This document shows, piece after piece, positions 26,174-35,761 of a stretch of 64,000 nucleotides of DNA. The stretch lies in the NCBI GenBank assembly GCA_004299845.1, contig CP036201.1, positions 1,550,001-1,614,000 on the forward strand. The letters are read 5' to 3'. Position numbers and translations under genes: made by a program. Positions within the stretch are counted from its first letter, which is position 1, and each line of letters starts with the position of its first letter. Below the pieces are notes generated by a model that was given only the letters and a program-made list of their open reading frames with translations, made no database searches and was not told the origin of the DNA. The stretch is from Verrucomicrobia bacterium S94 (GTDB lineage Bacteria; Verrucomicrobiota; Kiritimatiellia; Kiritimatiellales; Pontiellaceae).

Positions 26174-27277
26174 CTAGAAATCGAGCTTATCTCCCAGACA
26201 GGTATCCACCAGGACTGCAGTTTTGAGCCATGGATGACCGGCAGGCACCACTTTCGTGCGACCGGCAACATCCTCAAGCGGAACGGCCACACACCGCTCC
26301 CCCTTCAGGCCCACCATCACATTGTACACCCCATCGTGCAGCAGCTCGCCTGCTTTGGTGCCCAGCCGGGTGGAAAGCAGCCGGTCGGTCGCCGTCGGCG
26401 ATCCGCCGCGCTGAACGTGCCCCAGCGAAGTAAAGCGCACCTCGATTCCCGCCGCCTGCTGAATCTGCCGCGCAATCCGGCTGGCCACAGGCTCTTCGAT
26501 CAGCATCATGCCGTTTTCTTTTTTCCGAACCGGCTTTTTCTTTTTTCGTCCCTCAGCCGCTTCCTCTTTGGAAATGGCCCCTTCTGCAATGGCAATAATT
26601 GAAAACCGTTTACTGTGATGACGCCGTGCCATCAGGTGCTCAACGATATAGTCCAGATCATAAGGAATTTCCGGCAGCAGAATCACATCCGCTCCGCCCG
26701 CGATTCCGGCACCCAGAGCCAGCCATCCGGCCTTATGCCCCATGATTTCGCAGACAATCGCACGGTGATGACTGCTGGCCGTAGTATGCAGACGGTCAAT
26801 AGCTTCAGTTGCAATCGCCATGGAAGAATCGAAGCCGAAAGTGATATCAGTGCCGGCCACATCGTTATCAATGGTTTTCGGCAGCGTCAGCACATCCAGC
26901 CCCGCCTCATGCAGCCGCATAGCATTTTTCTGGGTTCCGTTGCCTCCCAGACAGACCAGACAGTCAATATGGTTTTTCCGGGCATTGGAAACCGCCACCT
27001 CGGTCATATCCAGCACTTTTTCACCCATAGGCATTTTATGCGGTTTGTCGCGGCTCGATCCCAGAAACGTTCCGCCATGCGTCAGAATGCCGCTGACATC
27101 TTTATCTTCCAGCGTCATCGTCCGGTTTTCCACCAGTCCCCGGAATCCATCCAGAATCCCGATTACTTTGGTTCCCTGCGCCAGAGCCGCTTTCGCGACG
27201 CCGCGAATCGCAGCGTTAAGTCCCGGACAATCACCGCCCGACGTTAAAATTCCGATAGTTTTAGTTTTAGTTGCCAT
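26174..27277 (-). CDS. pfkA: 6-phosphofructokinase (phosphoryl donor uncertain)
   Basis: 367 residues. Motifs GGDCPGLNAAIRG, CLGGNGTQKNAMRL, PKTIDNDVAGTDITFGFD (catalytic TIDND), EIMGHKAGWLA and GHVQRGGSP. At the two donor-determining positions it has Gly (GGNGT) and Lys (PKTIDND): Gly is the ATP-type residue, Lys the one common in PPi-type enzymes, so this is a mixed signature. A Lys-rich insertion (KKKKPVRKKENG, about 235-250) is unusual. Catalyses the committed step of glycolysis. Confidence 0.92.
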   Translation of the reverse strand: MATKTKTIGILTSGGDCPGLNAAIRGVAKAALAQGTKVIGILDGFRGLVENRTMTLEDKDVSGILTHGGTFLGSSRDKPHKMPMGEKVLDMTEVAVSNARKNHIDCLVCLGGNGTQKNAMRLHEAGLDVLTLPKTIDNDVAGTDITFGFDSSMAIATEAIDRLHTTASSHHRAIVCEIMGHKAGWLALGAGIAGGADVILLPEIPYDLDYIVEHLMARRHHSKRFSIIAIAEGAISKEEAAEGRKKKKPVRKKENGMMLIEEPVASRIARQIQQAAGIEVRFTSLGHVQRGGSPTATDRLLSTRLGTKAGELLHDGVYNVMVGLKGERCVAVPLEDVAGRTKVVPAGHPWLKTAVLVDTCLGDKLDF

Positions 27278-27449
27278 TTCTGAAATCTATTCCGCCCGGC
27301 AGGGGTTCCGCCAGTCCAAACCTCGGAAACCTGTCCACAAAAAGAAAACCGCCGCAGGTTCTGAAACCGCCCGCACCGCACCGATGATCCCGACGACGGA
27401 ATGGATTTCCCGGATGTGACCGAAAATGAACAACCCATTCGGTCGCCGA

Positions 27450-27484
27450 GCCAAAAAGTAAAGGCAGGCCCGAAAAAGCCTGCC
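27450..27484 (-). terminator. Terminator after the large secreted phosphatase-like gene
   Basis: On the minus strand GGCAGGC, an eight-base loop, GCCTGCC, then TTTACTTTTT. The remaining 27278-27449 gap shows no gene. Confidence 0.8.
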
Positions 27485-27507
27485 CCGATGAATGACTTCT
27501 TTTCAGA

Positions 27508-30500
27508 CTATTCAGCCTGCCTGATGGTGTAGAAGCCTTCCGGACCACGATCCACGGCATCATAGATGCCCAGGGTGCTGTTGGAGGCGGTCACACTGCC
27601 TCCGACATCCATCCAGATTTCCTGGGTCAGGTTGGTGGCAAACAGCACCTGATAGGCCGCACCCGGCACCACATCCCAGCTCACCATCCGCTCACCGGTC
27701 ACGGCATCGACTCCAATGCGGCCGCCCGCTGGATCGAACAGCGTATCGTCCTGAGCGGAGAGGTAGATGATACGCATATCTTCCGATACCGGAGCTTCTA
27801 CGGTGGCATATGCCGCACCGTTGGTGGGATAGAAGGTTGCGAGATATTCCGCCAGCGCATCCTGCTCGCTGCCAGCATTCGCAAAGAGCGCCAGACCGTC
27901 CGGCAGACCGGCATCGGACAGATCCACACGATCCGCAAAGTTGGAATCCGCAGCGTAGTAGCTCGGAAAGTCGTAGCCATCGCCCCCGCTCTTTGCCAGG
28001 AAGTCCAGCGTAACGATACGGATTGGCTGCACGGAGTCCGCCACCAGCGATCCACCGACCACCAGCGCATTGGTTGGGTTCCCAGAAGCGTCTGTCAGGG
28101 CCAGCGACTGCACCCGACTGTAGGCCGGAGCCTCCGGATCGAAAGTAAACGAGAGTCCGGAAAACTGACCGAACTGTCCGGGGGTGGCCCCCTCTTCCGT
28201 TGCAGCGACTGCATGCTCAACCACTTCAAACAGCTGAGCCGCCGTCAGAGTCATCAGCGTCAGGCCGTTATTGAAACGCAGAGAGTTTTCAATATCCAGC
28301 TGCGAGATCTGCCCCTCCATTTTACCGGAAAGCGCGTTGGCCTGCGGCGGAAGGAGTTCACCGGTATACCCGTCAACCGCCCCGATTCCCGCACGGATAC
28401 CTCCGCCGTTTTTGTGCGAAACCACCACTGTCGGATCCGCCATCTGCGCCATCCAAAGGTTGGCATCCGCGCTGAGATCACCCAGCGTGGTTTCCTCTTT
28501 GCGAACAAATTCGCGACGGCCTTCGATAAAGACCGACGTATGACCGAAAATGTTGCCGTCTTTGGCAATCACGACCCCTTCAACACCATCCGTCACTTCC
28601 GAAACACGGTCCGCTTTACCGTCGGCATAATAAGCTGCAGCCACCGATCCCCAGAGGTTGCTCACCCCCTGATCATCCGTTGCATATACACCGTTAACCG
28701 TATGGTCCAGGTTATCAACCACCACCTGTCCGGCGGCGGTGAAGTCCACAACCAGGCGACCGACATAACTGTATTCACCATCGGTGCTCACAATCAGAGC
28801 CGGTTCCCCGTCTTTGCCGAAAGCCACGCGCGGATACATGTCTTCCGCCGTATCCCCGAAGCGAAGTCGATCCGTTCCATCCGCAAGCAGCGTATCGGAA
28901 CCTCCCGCAATCACAATATCCACTCCGCTCAGCAGAGGAAGCAGCTCGGTTTCGAGCGCCAGCTGCTGCAGATGCGTTACCAATACAATCTTGTTTACGC
29001 CGGCAAACGTCAGACGATCAATTTCCGGTTGCAGGATTTCCGCAAGATCTTCCATATCGTTGGAGCCGGCTCCCGGATTTTTAACCGCCACATCGCCGGG
29101 CGATGAGATGTTTTCCAGCATCGGGGTGGTTCCACCTACCACACCGATACGTTCGCCGCCCGCATTGATGATGGTCAGCGGCGCAATTTTCGGAACGGGA
29201 TTCGTCAGGTTTGCAGCATCGGTGGAAAATGCAGTACTTTCCAGCAGCGCATTGGTGAAGAGTCCGCTCATGTCGGTGTCTCCGCTGAAGTCCAGATTGG
29301 CACTCAGATACGGGAACTGGGCTCCCGGCCAGCGGACATCATTCAGCGTACCGCCCCGCAGATCCTGACCGACAATTTCAGCCACGGCACCGGCACCGGC
29401 ATCAAATTCGTGGTTGCCGAAGCAGGAGGCATCGAAACCGATCAGATTCATGATGGTGATGTCGGCACGTCCGCCGCCTTCCCGCACATTGTCCAGACCG
29501 AATTCACCGTAAAAGTTCTGATAAACCGACTGGAATACAGAGCGCATGCTGCCGTCACCGGCCGCCGAGAAAAACGGACCCGGAATATAATTATCGCCGG
29601 CAGAGAGCAGCACACTTTCAACGCCCATTCCAGCGGCTTCATTTTCAAGCGCTTCAACCACAGCGGCAAAATTCGGCGCGTTTTCAATGGCGTCCACACT
29701 TCCTTCAAGGTCGGACGCGTGAAGGAACTGCATACTCACACCGCCTTCAGTTCCGTTTACGATTTCATAAACGGTAAGAGTGCTGCTTCCTTCATTAGCC
29801 ACCAGCAGCAACGGGCTGGCCGTCGGGCTGGAAGCGGCCGGCACAAAGTCCAACCCTTCCGGCGCATCGTCCGTGTAGAGGCGGGCGAAATCAACAAACA
29901 TCGGATTCAGCGGATCGCTGACGTTATACACCATGATACCGCCAACGCGTTCCAGCCCGATAAAGGCGTAGGTTTCGCCGCCGACAACACCGACTTCAAC
30001 CGCTTCCGGCTCACACCCCTTGTCATCGGAACGTTTATCAAACTCTTCCGGATCACCGTCATTGATATTAAACAGCGCCGGGCGTTCCGTCGCCAGATAG
30101 CTTTCAAAATCATCCGCCGAGTCGTAAACCATGACCCCGTTTTCATCCAGAATGGAAAAAGAACGTCCGCCGTAGGCATAGACCACATCCAGATCGCCGT
30201 CGTTATCCGTGTCAGCATCCAGCAGCGAAATTTTCAGCCGGCCGGCGGTGTCATCCGTCTGCAGCCCGGCGGCATTCGGGAAGACCGTGGAATCAAGGAT
30301 TTCATCTTCCAGACGGGTTTCATCATCGGCGGCATCACGGGAATCCCCTTCGTTGGCGATGACATAATAGGCCTTACCGCCTGCTTCGTAAGAAACAATA
30401 GTGTCAGGCATATACATGCCGAAAAACGGATAATTGGTCATGTTTATACCGTCGTCTTTATCGCCAGCATCCAGCGTATTTTCCGGAAGGCTCCAGTCTT

Positions 30501-31332
30501 TCAGGCCGAGCGGAACGATTTCTGTAATTTCCGGAACCGTGAGATCCACCACGGCCATTGCATTGTTTTCCTGCAGAGTGACAAACGCTTTGGTGTTATC
30601 CGGAGAAACCGAAACAAATTCCGGTTCAAAATCAACGGACGGCAGGCGGACCGGAAAAATGCGCACGCCAGCAGCACGCAAGGCGTTGGTCTGACTGTCG
30701 AATGCCGCAAAACCGAGATTGGTCACTGTCGCTGATGCCACGCCGGCGGACAGATCAATCACACTGATCGAACCCTCGCCGAAATCTTCATGGTCTGCGG
30801 TTTCCGCTTCGTTGGCGGTCAATACCATCATACCGTTCGGCGAAAAAACCACATTGTCCGGCAGAATACCGACAGCTACGCGATTGCTTTCAGCACCGGT
30901 TGCGGCGTCCAGAAAGACCACTTCGCCAACTGCGCCGGAACCGCTTTCTACAGCAACAGCAACCAGTCCGTTGTACACTGCAACACTGTTGATCAATTCA
31001 TTGGTCAGCAGCAAACCGGTCTGTACCGGATTGGCCGGATCCGACAGATCCACGATCACCAGTCCATCTTCCGGAGTAGTAACAAACGCGGATTGGGTTC
31101 CCTTATCAAAGGCCACGATTTCCGCACCGTCAGCCAGTTCAACGGTGCCGACAGGCACCAGTGCAATAGGGTCGGCAACCGCCGCAGCAGCGTACTCCGC
31201 TGTAATGCTGCGGCTATATGAACCCACATCCGGTTTACCGGGCAGCTCTTCCTCACCGTATGAATGGGTCATTTGAGCCTGTACACCCGCAACGGCGGAT
31301 GCCAGCAACAGGCCGGTCAGTAGTCTTTTCAT
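27508..31332 (-). CDS. Very large secreted choice-of-anchor I / 5'-nucleotidase-like metallophosphatase
   Basis: 1274 residues. Start at 31332 has AAGGAG upstream and gives a signal peptide MKRLLTGLLLASAVAGVQAQ; a longer frame to 31452 lacks one. Residues ~35-560 form a beta-propeller-like choice-of-anchor I region (repeats such as DGLVIVDLSDPANPVQTG). Residues ~575-900 resemble a calcineurin-type phosphatase (LHASDLEGSVD, LSAGDNYIPGPF, GNHEFDAGAG, VTHLQQ, IAGGSDT) and ~930-1180 a 5'-nucleotidase C-terminal domain. In this copy the usual DxH and GHSH histidines are Glu and Ser/Asp. The tail (YQVLFATN...GFYTIRQ) is a PVC-type C-terminal module. Confidence 0.85.
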   Translation of the reverse strand: MKRLLTGLLLASAVAGVQAQMTHSYGEEELPGKPDVGSYSRSITAEYAAAAVADPIALVPVGTVELADGAEIVAFDKGTQSAFVTTPEDGLVIVDLSDPANPVQTGLLLTNELINSVAVYNGLVAVAVESGSGAVGEVVFLDAATGAESNRVAVGILPDNVVFSPNGMMVLTANEAETADHEDFGEGSISVIDLSAGVASATVTNLGFAAFDSQTNALRAAGVRIFPVRLPSVDFEPEFVSVSPDNTKAFVTLQENNAMAVVDLTVPEITEIVPLGLKDWSLPENTLDAGDKDDGINMTNYPFFGMYMPDTIVSYEAGGKAYYVIANEGDSRDAADDETRLEDEILDSTVFPNAAGLQTDDTAGRLKISLLDADTDNDGDLDVVYAYGGRSFSILDENGVMVYDSADDFESYLATERPALFNINDGDPEEFDKRSDDKGCEPEAVEVGVVGGETYAFIGLERVGGIMVYNVSDPLNPMFVDFARLYTDDAPEGLDFVPAASSPTASPLLLVANEGSSTLTVYEIVNGTEGGVSMQFLHASDLEGSVDAIENAPNFAAVVEALENEAAGMGVESVLLSAGDNYIPGPFFSAAGDGSMRSVFQSVYQNFYGEFGLDNVREGGGRADITIMNLIGFDASCFGNHEFDAGAGAVAEIVGQDLRGGTLNDVRWPGAQFPYLSANLDFSGDTDMSGLFTNALLESTAFSTDAANLTNPVPKIAPLTIINAGGERIGVVGGTTPMLENISSPGDVAVKNPGAGSNDMEDLAEILQPEIDRLTFAGVNKIVLVTHLQQLALETELLPLLSGVDIVIAGGSDTLLADGTDRLRFGDTAEDMYPRVAFGKDGEPALIVSTDGEYSYVGRLVVDFTAAGQVVVDNLDHTVNGVYATDDQGVSNLWGSVAAAYYADGKADRVSEVTDGVEGVVIAKDGNIFGHTSVFIEGRREFVRKEETTLGDLSADANLWMAQMADPTVVVSHKNGGGIRAGIGAVDGYTGELLPPQANALSGKMEGQISQLDIENSLRFNNGLTLMTLTAAQLFEVVEHAVAATEEGATPGQFGQFSGLSFTFDPEAPAYSRVQSLALTDASGNPTNALVVGGSLVADSVQPIRIVTLDFLAKSGGDGYDFPSYYAADSNFADRVDLSDAGLPDGLALFANAGSEQDALAEYLATFYPTNGAAYATVEAPVSEDMRIIYLSAQDDTLFDPAGGRIGVDAVTGERMVSWDVVPGAAYQVLFATNLTQEIWMDVGGSVTASNSTLGIYDAVDRGPEGFYTIRQAE

Positions 31333-31439
31333 TCGTTCATGCTCCTTTTGTTGATGATGTTTATGCACAGTTTTGGTCTCCGTAAGGTGCAGACCGTTGT
31401 TAAGTGATGGAAAAAATACCTTCCGGAACGCGGTCACCG

Positions 31440-31467
31440 ACCGGGAGTTCAATCCCCCTCTCCCGGT
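31440..31467 (-). other. Hairpin in the leader of the phosphatase-like gene
   Basis: ACCGGGAG / CTCCCGGT, eight perfect pairs around a 12-base loop, about 110 bases before the start codon. Possible leader structure or operator. Elsewhere in the 31333-31820 gap no gene is seen. Confidence 0.4.
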
Positions 31468-31748
31468 TTCACTTTTAGTATCTGCGATTTACGTGTTTGA
31501 TGCTGCAGAAACAGCTATCCGCGAAACCAGCCGGAGTGGTCGAACAGAAAAACGGCCGTCCCGACGGAAATAACGTCCGGATCCGCACCTATGCCGCAGA
31601 TTCATAATCATGGATTCCCCGCTCATGAACACAGCCCTCTCCGACTGAGGAAAAGAATGCCGTGATGAATAGCGGATATAAAAGAGTGGATTTCTGATCA
31701 TCAAGCTCCCCGAATTTAATGGAGCCCATAATTCCGACCCAATGTTAG

Positions 31749-31799
31749 GAAAAAATCGGGCTCCAACTAGACACCGGTTGGCATCCTGCTAAAGCCCGT
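31749..31799 (-). terminator. Terminator after ppk
   Basis: On the minus strand CGGGCT pairs with AGCCCG around an inner CCAAC/GTTGG stem, followed by ATTTTTT. Confidence 0.75.
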
Positions 31800-31820
31800 T
31801 AGAACAACGTTAAAGAACGG

Positions 31821-33926
31821 TTATATGCTTTGAGATTCCGGCCGGTGCGGTTCAAAACGCGTCCGACGCTTTTTTTCAGCATCGGCAAGTGCCGCGCAGG
31901 CGTTTTTATACAGCAGCTCCTGGCTCCGGATCTTTTTCGCACCGCGCTTAATAACCCGCTCATAGATTCCGGATGGCTTAAGCTCCCATGCACTCTGGTT
32001 GTCCGACCTGTGAATATCTAGAATCCTAATCAGCCGGTCCCGGCAGTCCGGATCCTCCACCGGCACCATCAGCTCCAGACGTTTATCCAGATTACGCGGC
32101 ATCCAGTCCGCACTGGAAATATAGACCCGCGGTTTTCCTCCGTGATGAAAATGAATGATGCGCGCATGTTCCAGATAGCGGTCAATAATGCTCGTGACCG
32201 TAATATTAGGAATCGGTTTCAGGCAGCAGATTCCACGAATGTTCAGGCTGATTTTCACCCCCGCATTAGCCGCTTCATAGAGTTTTTCCGACAGCGTCAC
32301 ATCCACCAGCGAATTCACCTTGGCATTCACCAACGCCTTTTTTCCTTTTTTGGCACGCTCGATTTCGAAGTCAATCAGCTCCAGCAGTTTATCGCGCATG
32401 CTGATCGGTGCCATGCTGATGAGACTGAAATCGCGCGGCTGTGCATATCCGCAAAGCGCATTGAAGAAGCCGGAAGCATCATTTCCAAGATCCGGATTAC
32501 AGGTCATATAACTGATATCGCTATAAAGCCGGGCAGTGGATTCGTTATAGTTCCCGGTGCCGAAATGGCAGTAGCGCACCACACCCGCCGGCTCGCGCCG
32601 CACCACCATACAGATTTTAGCGTGTGTTTTATATCCTTTCACGCCATAGATAACCTGCACGCCGCACTGCTCCAGCGTGCGTGACCAGGAAATATTCTGA
32701 GCCTCATCGAACCGAGCTTTGAGCTCCATCAGCACCGTCACATTCACCCCGTGTTCCGCCGCACGTTTCAATGCCGCAATAATGGCACTGTCGGAACTGG
32801 TACGATAGAGCACCATCTTGATCGCCATGGTATCCGGATCAATCGCGGCCTCTTCGATAAAACGAACCACCGGATCAAATGTTTCGTAGGGGTGATAAAA
32901 CAGCAGATCCTTTTTCGCAATCTGACCGGACATCGGTTCATTCGGAATCACATCCGGCGACGCCTGAGGCGGCCACGGTTCCACCTTGAGTTCATCATAT
33001 CCGGGAATAAAAGCCAGCGACATGAAATCCTTCATATTCAGCACGCCGTCAACCGGGAACGTGGCCTCAGCGGCCACCTGAAGACTTGTTGAAAGAAAAT
33101 TCAGCAGCCCTTTGGAGACGGAAGATTCCACTTCAAGCCGGATACAGTCGCCGGTTTTCCGTTCCTCCAGCACATCCTCCATACCCCGCATCAGGTCCGG
33201 TGCTTCATTTTCAGCGACCGCGAAATCAGCGTTACGGGTAATACGGAAAACAGCACTTTCGCGAATATCATAGCCCGGAAACCAGTCGGCCGCATATTTT
33301 TTGACCACTTCTTCGCGCAGCACATAAACATAGCCCTCATCGGACGGAAGCTGCACCATCCGTGAACCGACCCGGTCCAGCGACATCACCGCATAAAGAT
33401 TTTTCCGATCCCGGGAACCTCTACGCTGCATCCGCACCAGTACATTCAGCGCAAGATTCTGAATCATCGGAACACTCTGCCCGTCGCGCAGCGCCACCGG
33501 CGTAATCACCGGGAACAGCTCTTCTTTGAAAAGTTCGAATAGAAATGTGTCCTGCTCCGCCGTCATTGCGTGTAAATCCGCATGCCGGATTCCGCCCTCC
33601 TGCAGTGCAGGCGAAACCGCATCGTTAAAACAGCGGTGCAGTTCCCCCATCATTTTGCGCGAACGCGGATAGATCTCCTTCAACTGCGCAAGCGGGGTCA
33701 TGCCCGCCGGATCCTTTTTGCGCAGTCCCGCTTTACGGGCCATGGACAAACCTCCGACGCGAACCATAAAAAACTCATCCAGATTAGAGGCCGTGATGGC
33801 CAGAAACTTCAGCCGCTCCAGCACCGGACTGCCCGGATCTTTCGCCTGTTCGAGTACCCGCTGATTAAACTCAAGCCAGCTCAGTTCCCGGTTAAAATAT
33901 TCTGGTATCGGTGCCGTTTTCGCCAT
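31821..33926 (-). CDS. ppk1: Polyphosphate kinase 1
   Basis: 701 residues, normal length. N-terminal FNRELSWLEFNQRVLEQA, then the PLD-like catalytic halves: MVLYRTSSDSAIIAALKRAAEHGVNVTVLMELKARFDEAQNI, the phosphorylated His in YKTHAKICMV, and HFGTGNYNESTARLYSD. Makes polyphosphate reversibly from ATP. Lies 68 bases downstream of the exopolyphosphatase gene, so synthesis and breakdown share a transcript. Confidence 0.96.
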   Translation of the reverse strand: MAKTAPIPEYFNRELSWLEFNQRVLEQAKDPGSPVLERLKFLAITASNLDEFFMVRVGGLSMARKAGLRKKDPAGMTPLAQLKEIYPRSRKMMGELHRCFNDAVSPALQEGGIRHADLHAMTAEQDTFLFELFKEELFPVITPVALRDGQSVPMIQNLALNVLVRMQRRGSRDRKNLYAVMSLDRVGSRMVQLPSDEGYVYVLREEVVKKYAADWFPGYDIRESAVFRITRNADFAVAENEAPDLMRGMEDVLEERKTGDCIRLEVESSVSKGLLNFLSTSLQVAAEATFPVDGVLNMKDFMSLAFIPGYDELKVEPWPPQASPDVIPNEPMSGQIAKKDLLFYHPYETFDPVVRFIEEAAIDPDTMAIKMVLYRTSSDSAIIAALKRAAEHGVNVTVLMELKARFDEAQNISWSRTLEQCGVQVIYGVKGYKTHAKICMVVRREPAGVVRYCHFGTGNYNESTARLYSDISYMTCNPDLGNDASGFFNALCGYAQPRDFSLISMAPISMRDKLLELIDFEIERAKKGKKALVNAKVNSLVDVTLSEKLYEAANAGVKISLNIRGICCLKPIPNITVTSIIDRYLEHARIIHFHHGGKPRVYISSADWMPRNLDKRLELMVPVEDPDCRDRLIRILDIHRSDNQSAWELKPSGIYERVIKRGAKKIRSQELLYKNACAALADAEKKRRTRFEPHRPESQSI

Positions 33927-33994
33927 TCTTCATTTACCCGCTTTTTTCCGTCCGCAGATTCAGTCTTCTACATTCCGGATTCTTCAGTATCCTT

Positions 33995-35569
33995 CTATCC
34001 CCGTCTTCTTCGGGCTCTTAAAATCATCGTGCGGCCGTAAACCCGCTCAAACAGTTTGGCCTTACCCGCAAGCGCCCGTTTTTCCGCCGTAAAATCACCG
34101 GTCTGAGTGGTTTCAACCACCACCTCTTCTTCGGCGACAATGACCTTAACATTTCGGATTGCCTGCGTGTGCGAACGGTCAAACGCATCGGCGGCCCGAA
34201 GAATCGCAGCCAGCTTATTCACCGTCAGCCGGTTTTTGCGGGAGAGTGTTCCGTAACCCGGATGCCCTGGCCGCGGGTTCGCCCGGCGATGATACCGCGC
34301 CACGAGCGCCACCAGCTGAATATCCTCTTCGCCGAGCCCGAAAATGTCACTGTTTTCAATAATATACTGACTGTGTTTATGATGACTGCTGCTTCCGATA
34401 AACATGCCGACATCATGAAGTTGGGCAGCCACCGTCAGAATCACTTCATGCCGAAAACCCAGTTTATGTACACTTTTCAATGCCCGGAAAATCGCACGCG
34501 CAATTTCCGTCACACAGTCGGCATGATTCTGATCCAGCTGATAGCGCCGTCCGACCTCGTGCACCGAATGCAGCACCTGCTCCACGAAATCCTCGCTCCA
34601 GGTTTCTCCACTCGCGGCTTCCGTCAACAGACCGTCGCGCAATGACGCGCCGCAGATGAACACTTTTTTCAATCCGAAGGCCTGGGCCAGTTTCACATAG
34701 GTTAAAAGTGCAGGTGCCAGCGTCTGCGCCTCTTCCAAAGTCATATGGTATTTGCGGACCACTTTTTCCACATCCATCGGAAGAATCCGGTCGGCCAGCT
34801 TTTCAAGATCACCCACTTTGATTTCAATGACCGTCTGTTCGTCCCAATCCTCCTCCACCATCTGCGCCGTAAAGCGGGCCTCGCCGCCCATCAGGAGCAG
34901 CGAAAGCGGCACTCCATCGCGCGGTACCGCATCGCGGCACTGGCGGATATTGGAATCAATCTCCATCTGCAGCACTTCGCGTTTCCGTGCATCGGAACCT
35001 TCCTGATCATCCATGGCTTCGCGCAGCCGATAGGCCCCCATGCGGTAAATATGGGCAAACGAAACGCGCCCCTCATCCAGCCCCAGCAGTTCCGTACTTC
35101 CGCCGCCGACTTCCGCGACCAGCAGTCTGTTTTTCCGAAGACTGGAATATTTGTTCAATATCGGCCGGATCGCCAGAAAAGTCAGGCGGTTGACTTCGGT
35201 TCCCTCAATCACCTGCACCTCGAAATCCGTTGCCATGGAAACACGGTCAATGAACTCATCGCGATTACGTGCCTCGCGTACCGCGCTGGTGGCCACTGCC
35301 GAGACATCCTTCTGCGGATCAATGTTATACTCTTTGAGTACGCTCGCGAAATTACGCAACACTTTGACAGCATCCGCAATCGTTGACCGGGAAATGCGGC
35401 CGCGGGTAAAGGTGTCGCTGCCGATCGAAACACTCTGATTGAGGGTATCCAGAGTCCGGAAAGTTCCGTTCCGGAAAACCTCCGCCACAACCATACGAAT
35501 AGAGGTGGAGCCGATATCGATCACCGCTTTGAGCTGATAGGCTGTGGAATTCTTTGCTTTTTCTGCCAT
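33995..35569 (-). CDS. ppx: Exopolyphosphatase, Ppx/GppA family with HD domain
   Basis: 524 residues. The ASKHA-fold opening is AVIDIGSTSIRMVVAEV, followed by SAVATSAVREARNRDEFIDRV, VAEVGGGSTELLGL (phosphate-binding glycines) and a C-terminal HD-like domain (QLHDVGMFIGSSSHHKHSQYIIENSD...LVALVARYHRR). Degrades polyphosphate or pppGpp. A palindrome ATGAGGTCCTCAT (35573-35585) covers its ribosome-binding site. First gene of the ppx-ppk operon, divergent from mutS. Confidence 0.94.
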   Translation of the reverse strand: MAEKAKNSTAYQLKAVIDIGSTSIRMVVAEVFRNGTFRTLDTLNQSVSIGSDTFTRGRISRSTIADAVKVLRNFASVLKEYNIDPQKDVSAVATSAVREARNRDEFIDRVSMATDFEVQVIEGTEVNRLTFLAIRPILNKYSSLRKNRLLVAEVGGGSTELLGLDEGRVSFAHIYRMGAYRLREAMDDQEGSDARKREVLQMEIDSNIRQCRDAVPRDGVPLSLLLMGGEARFTAQMVEEDWDEQTVIEIKVGDLEKLADRILPMDVEKVVRKYHMTLEEAQTLAPALLTYVKLAQAFGLKKVFICGASLRDGLLTEAASGETWSEDFVEQVLHSVHEVGRRYQLDQNHADCVTEIARAIFRALKSVHKLGFRHEVILTVAAQLHDVGMFIGSSSHHKHSQYIIENSDIFGLGEEDIQLVALVARYHRRANPRPGHPGYGTLSRKNRLTVNKLAAILRAADAFDRSHTQAIRNVKVIVAEEEVVVETTQTGDFTAEKRALAGKAKLFERVYGRTMILRARRRRG

Positions 35570-35761
35570 CTTATGAGGTCCTCATGCGTACACTACGATA
35601 GAAACTGTTCCGGCCAAACGCAATGAATGTTAATGTTTTGTTAACGCACGACCTCCGTTCTTTACTCTTCTTTTCCGATTCCGGTTGATCAGCGGCCTTT
35701 CTGGATTGATTCATACAACGCGGCGGCTACACTGTGTCCTCTGATTTTCATGGGAGAACGA

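Noticed and set aside
31333-31820. Possible insertion-sequence scar upstream of the large phosphatase-like gene
   Set aside because: No terminal inverted repeats or target duplication; the repeats present are explained by the ppk terminator.
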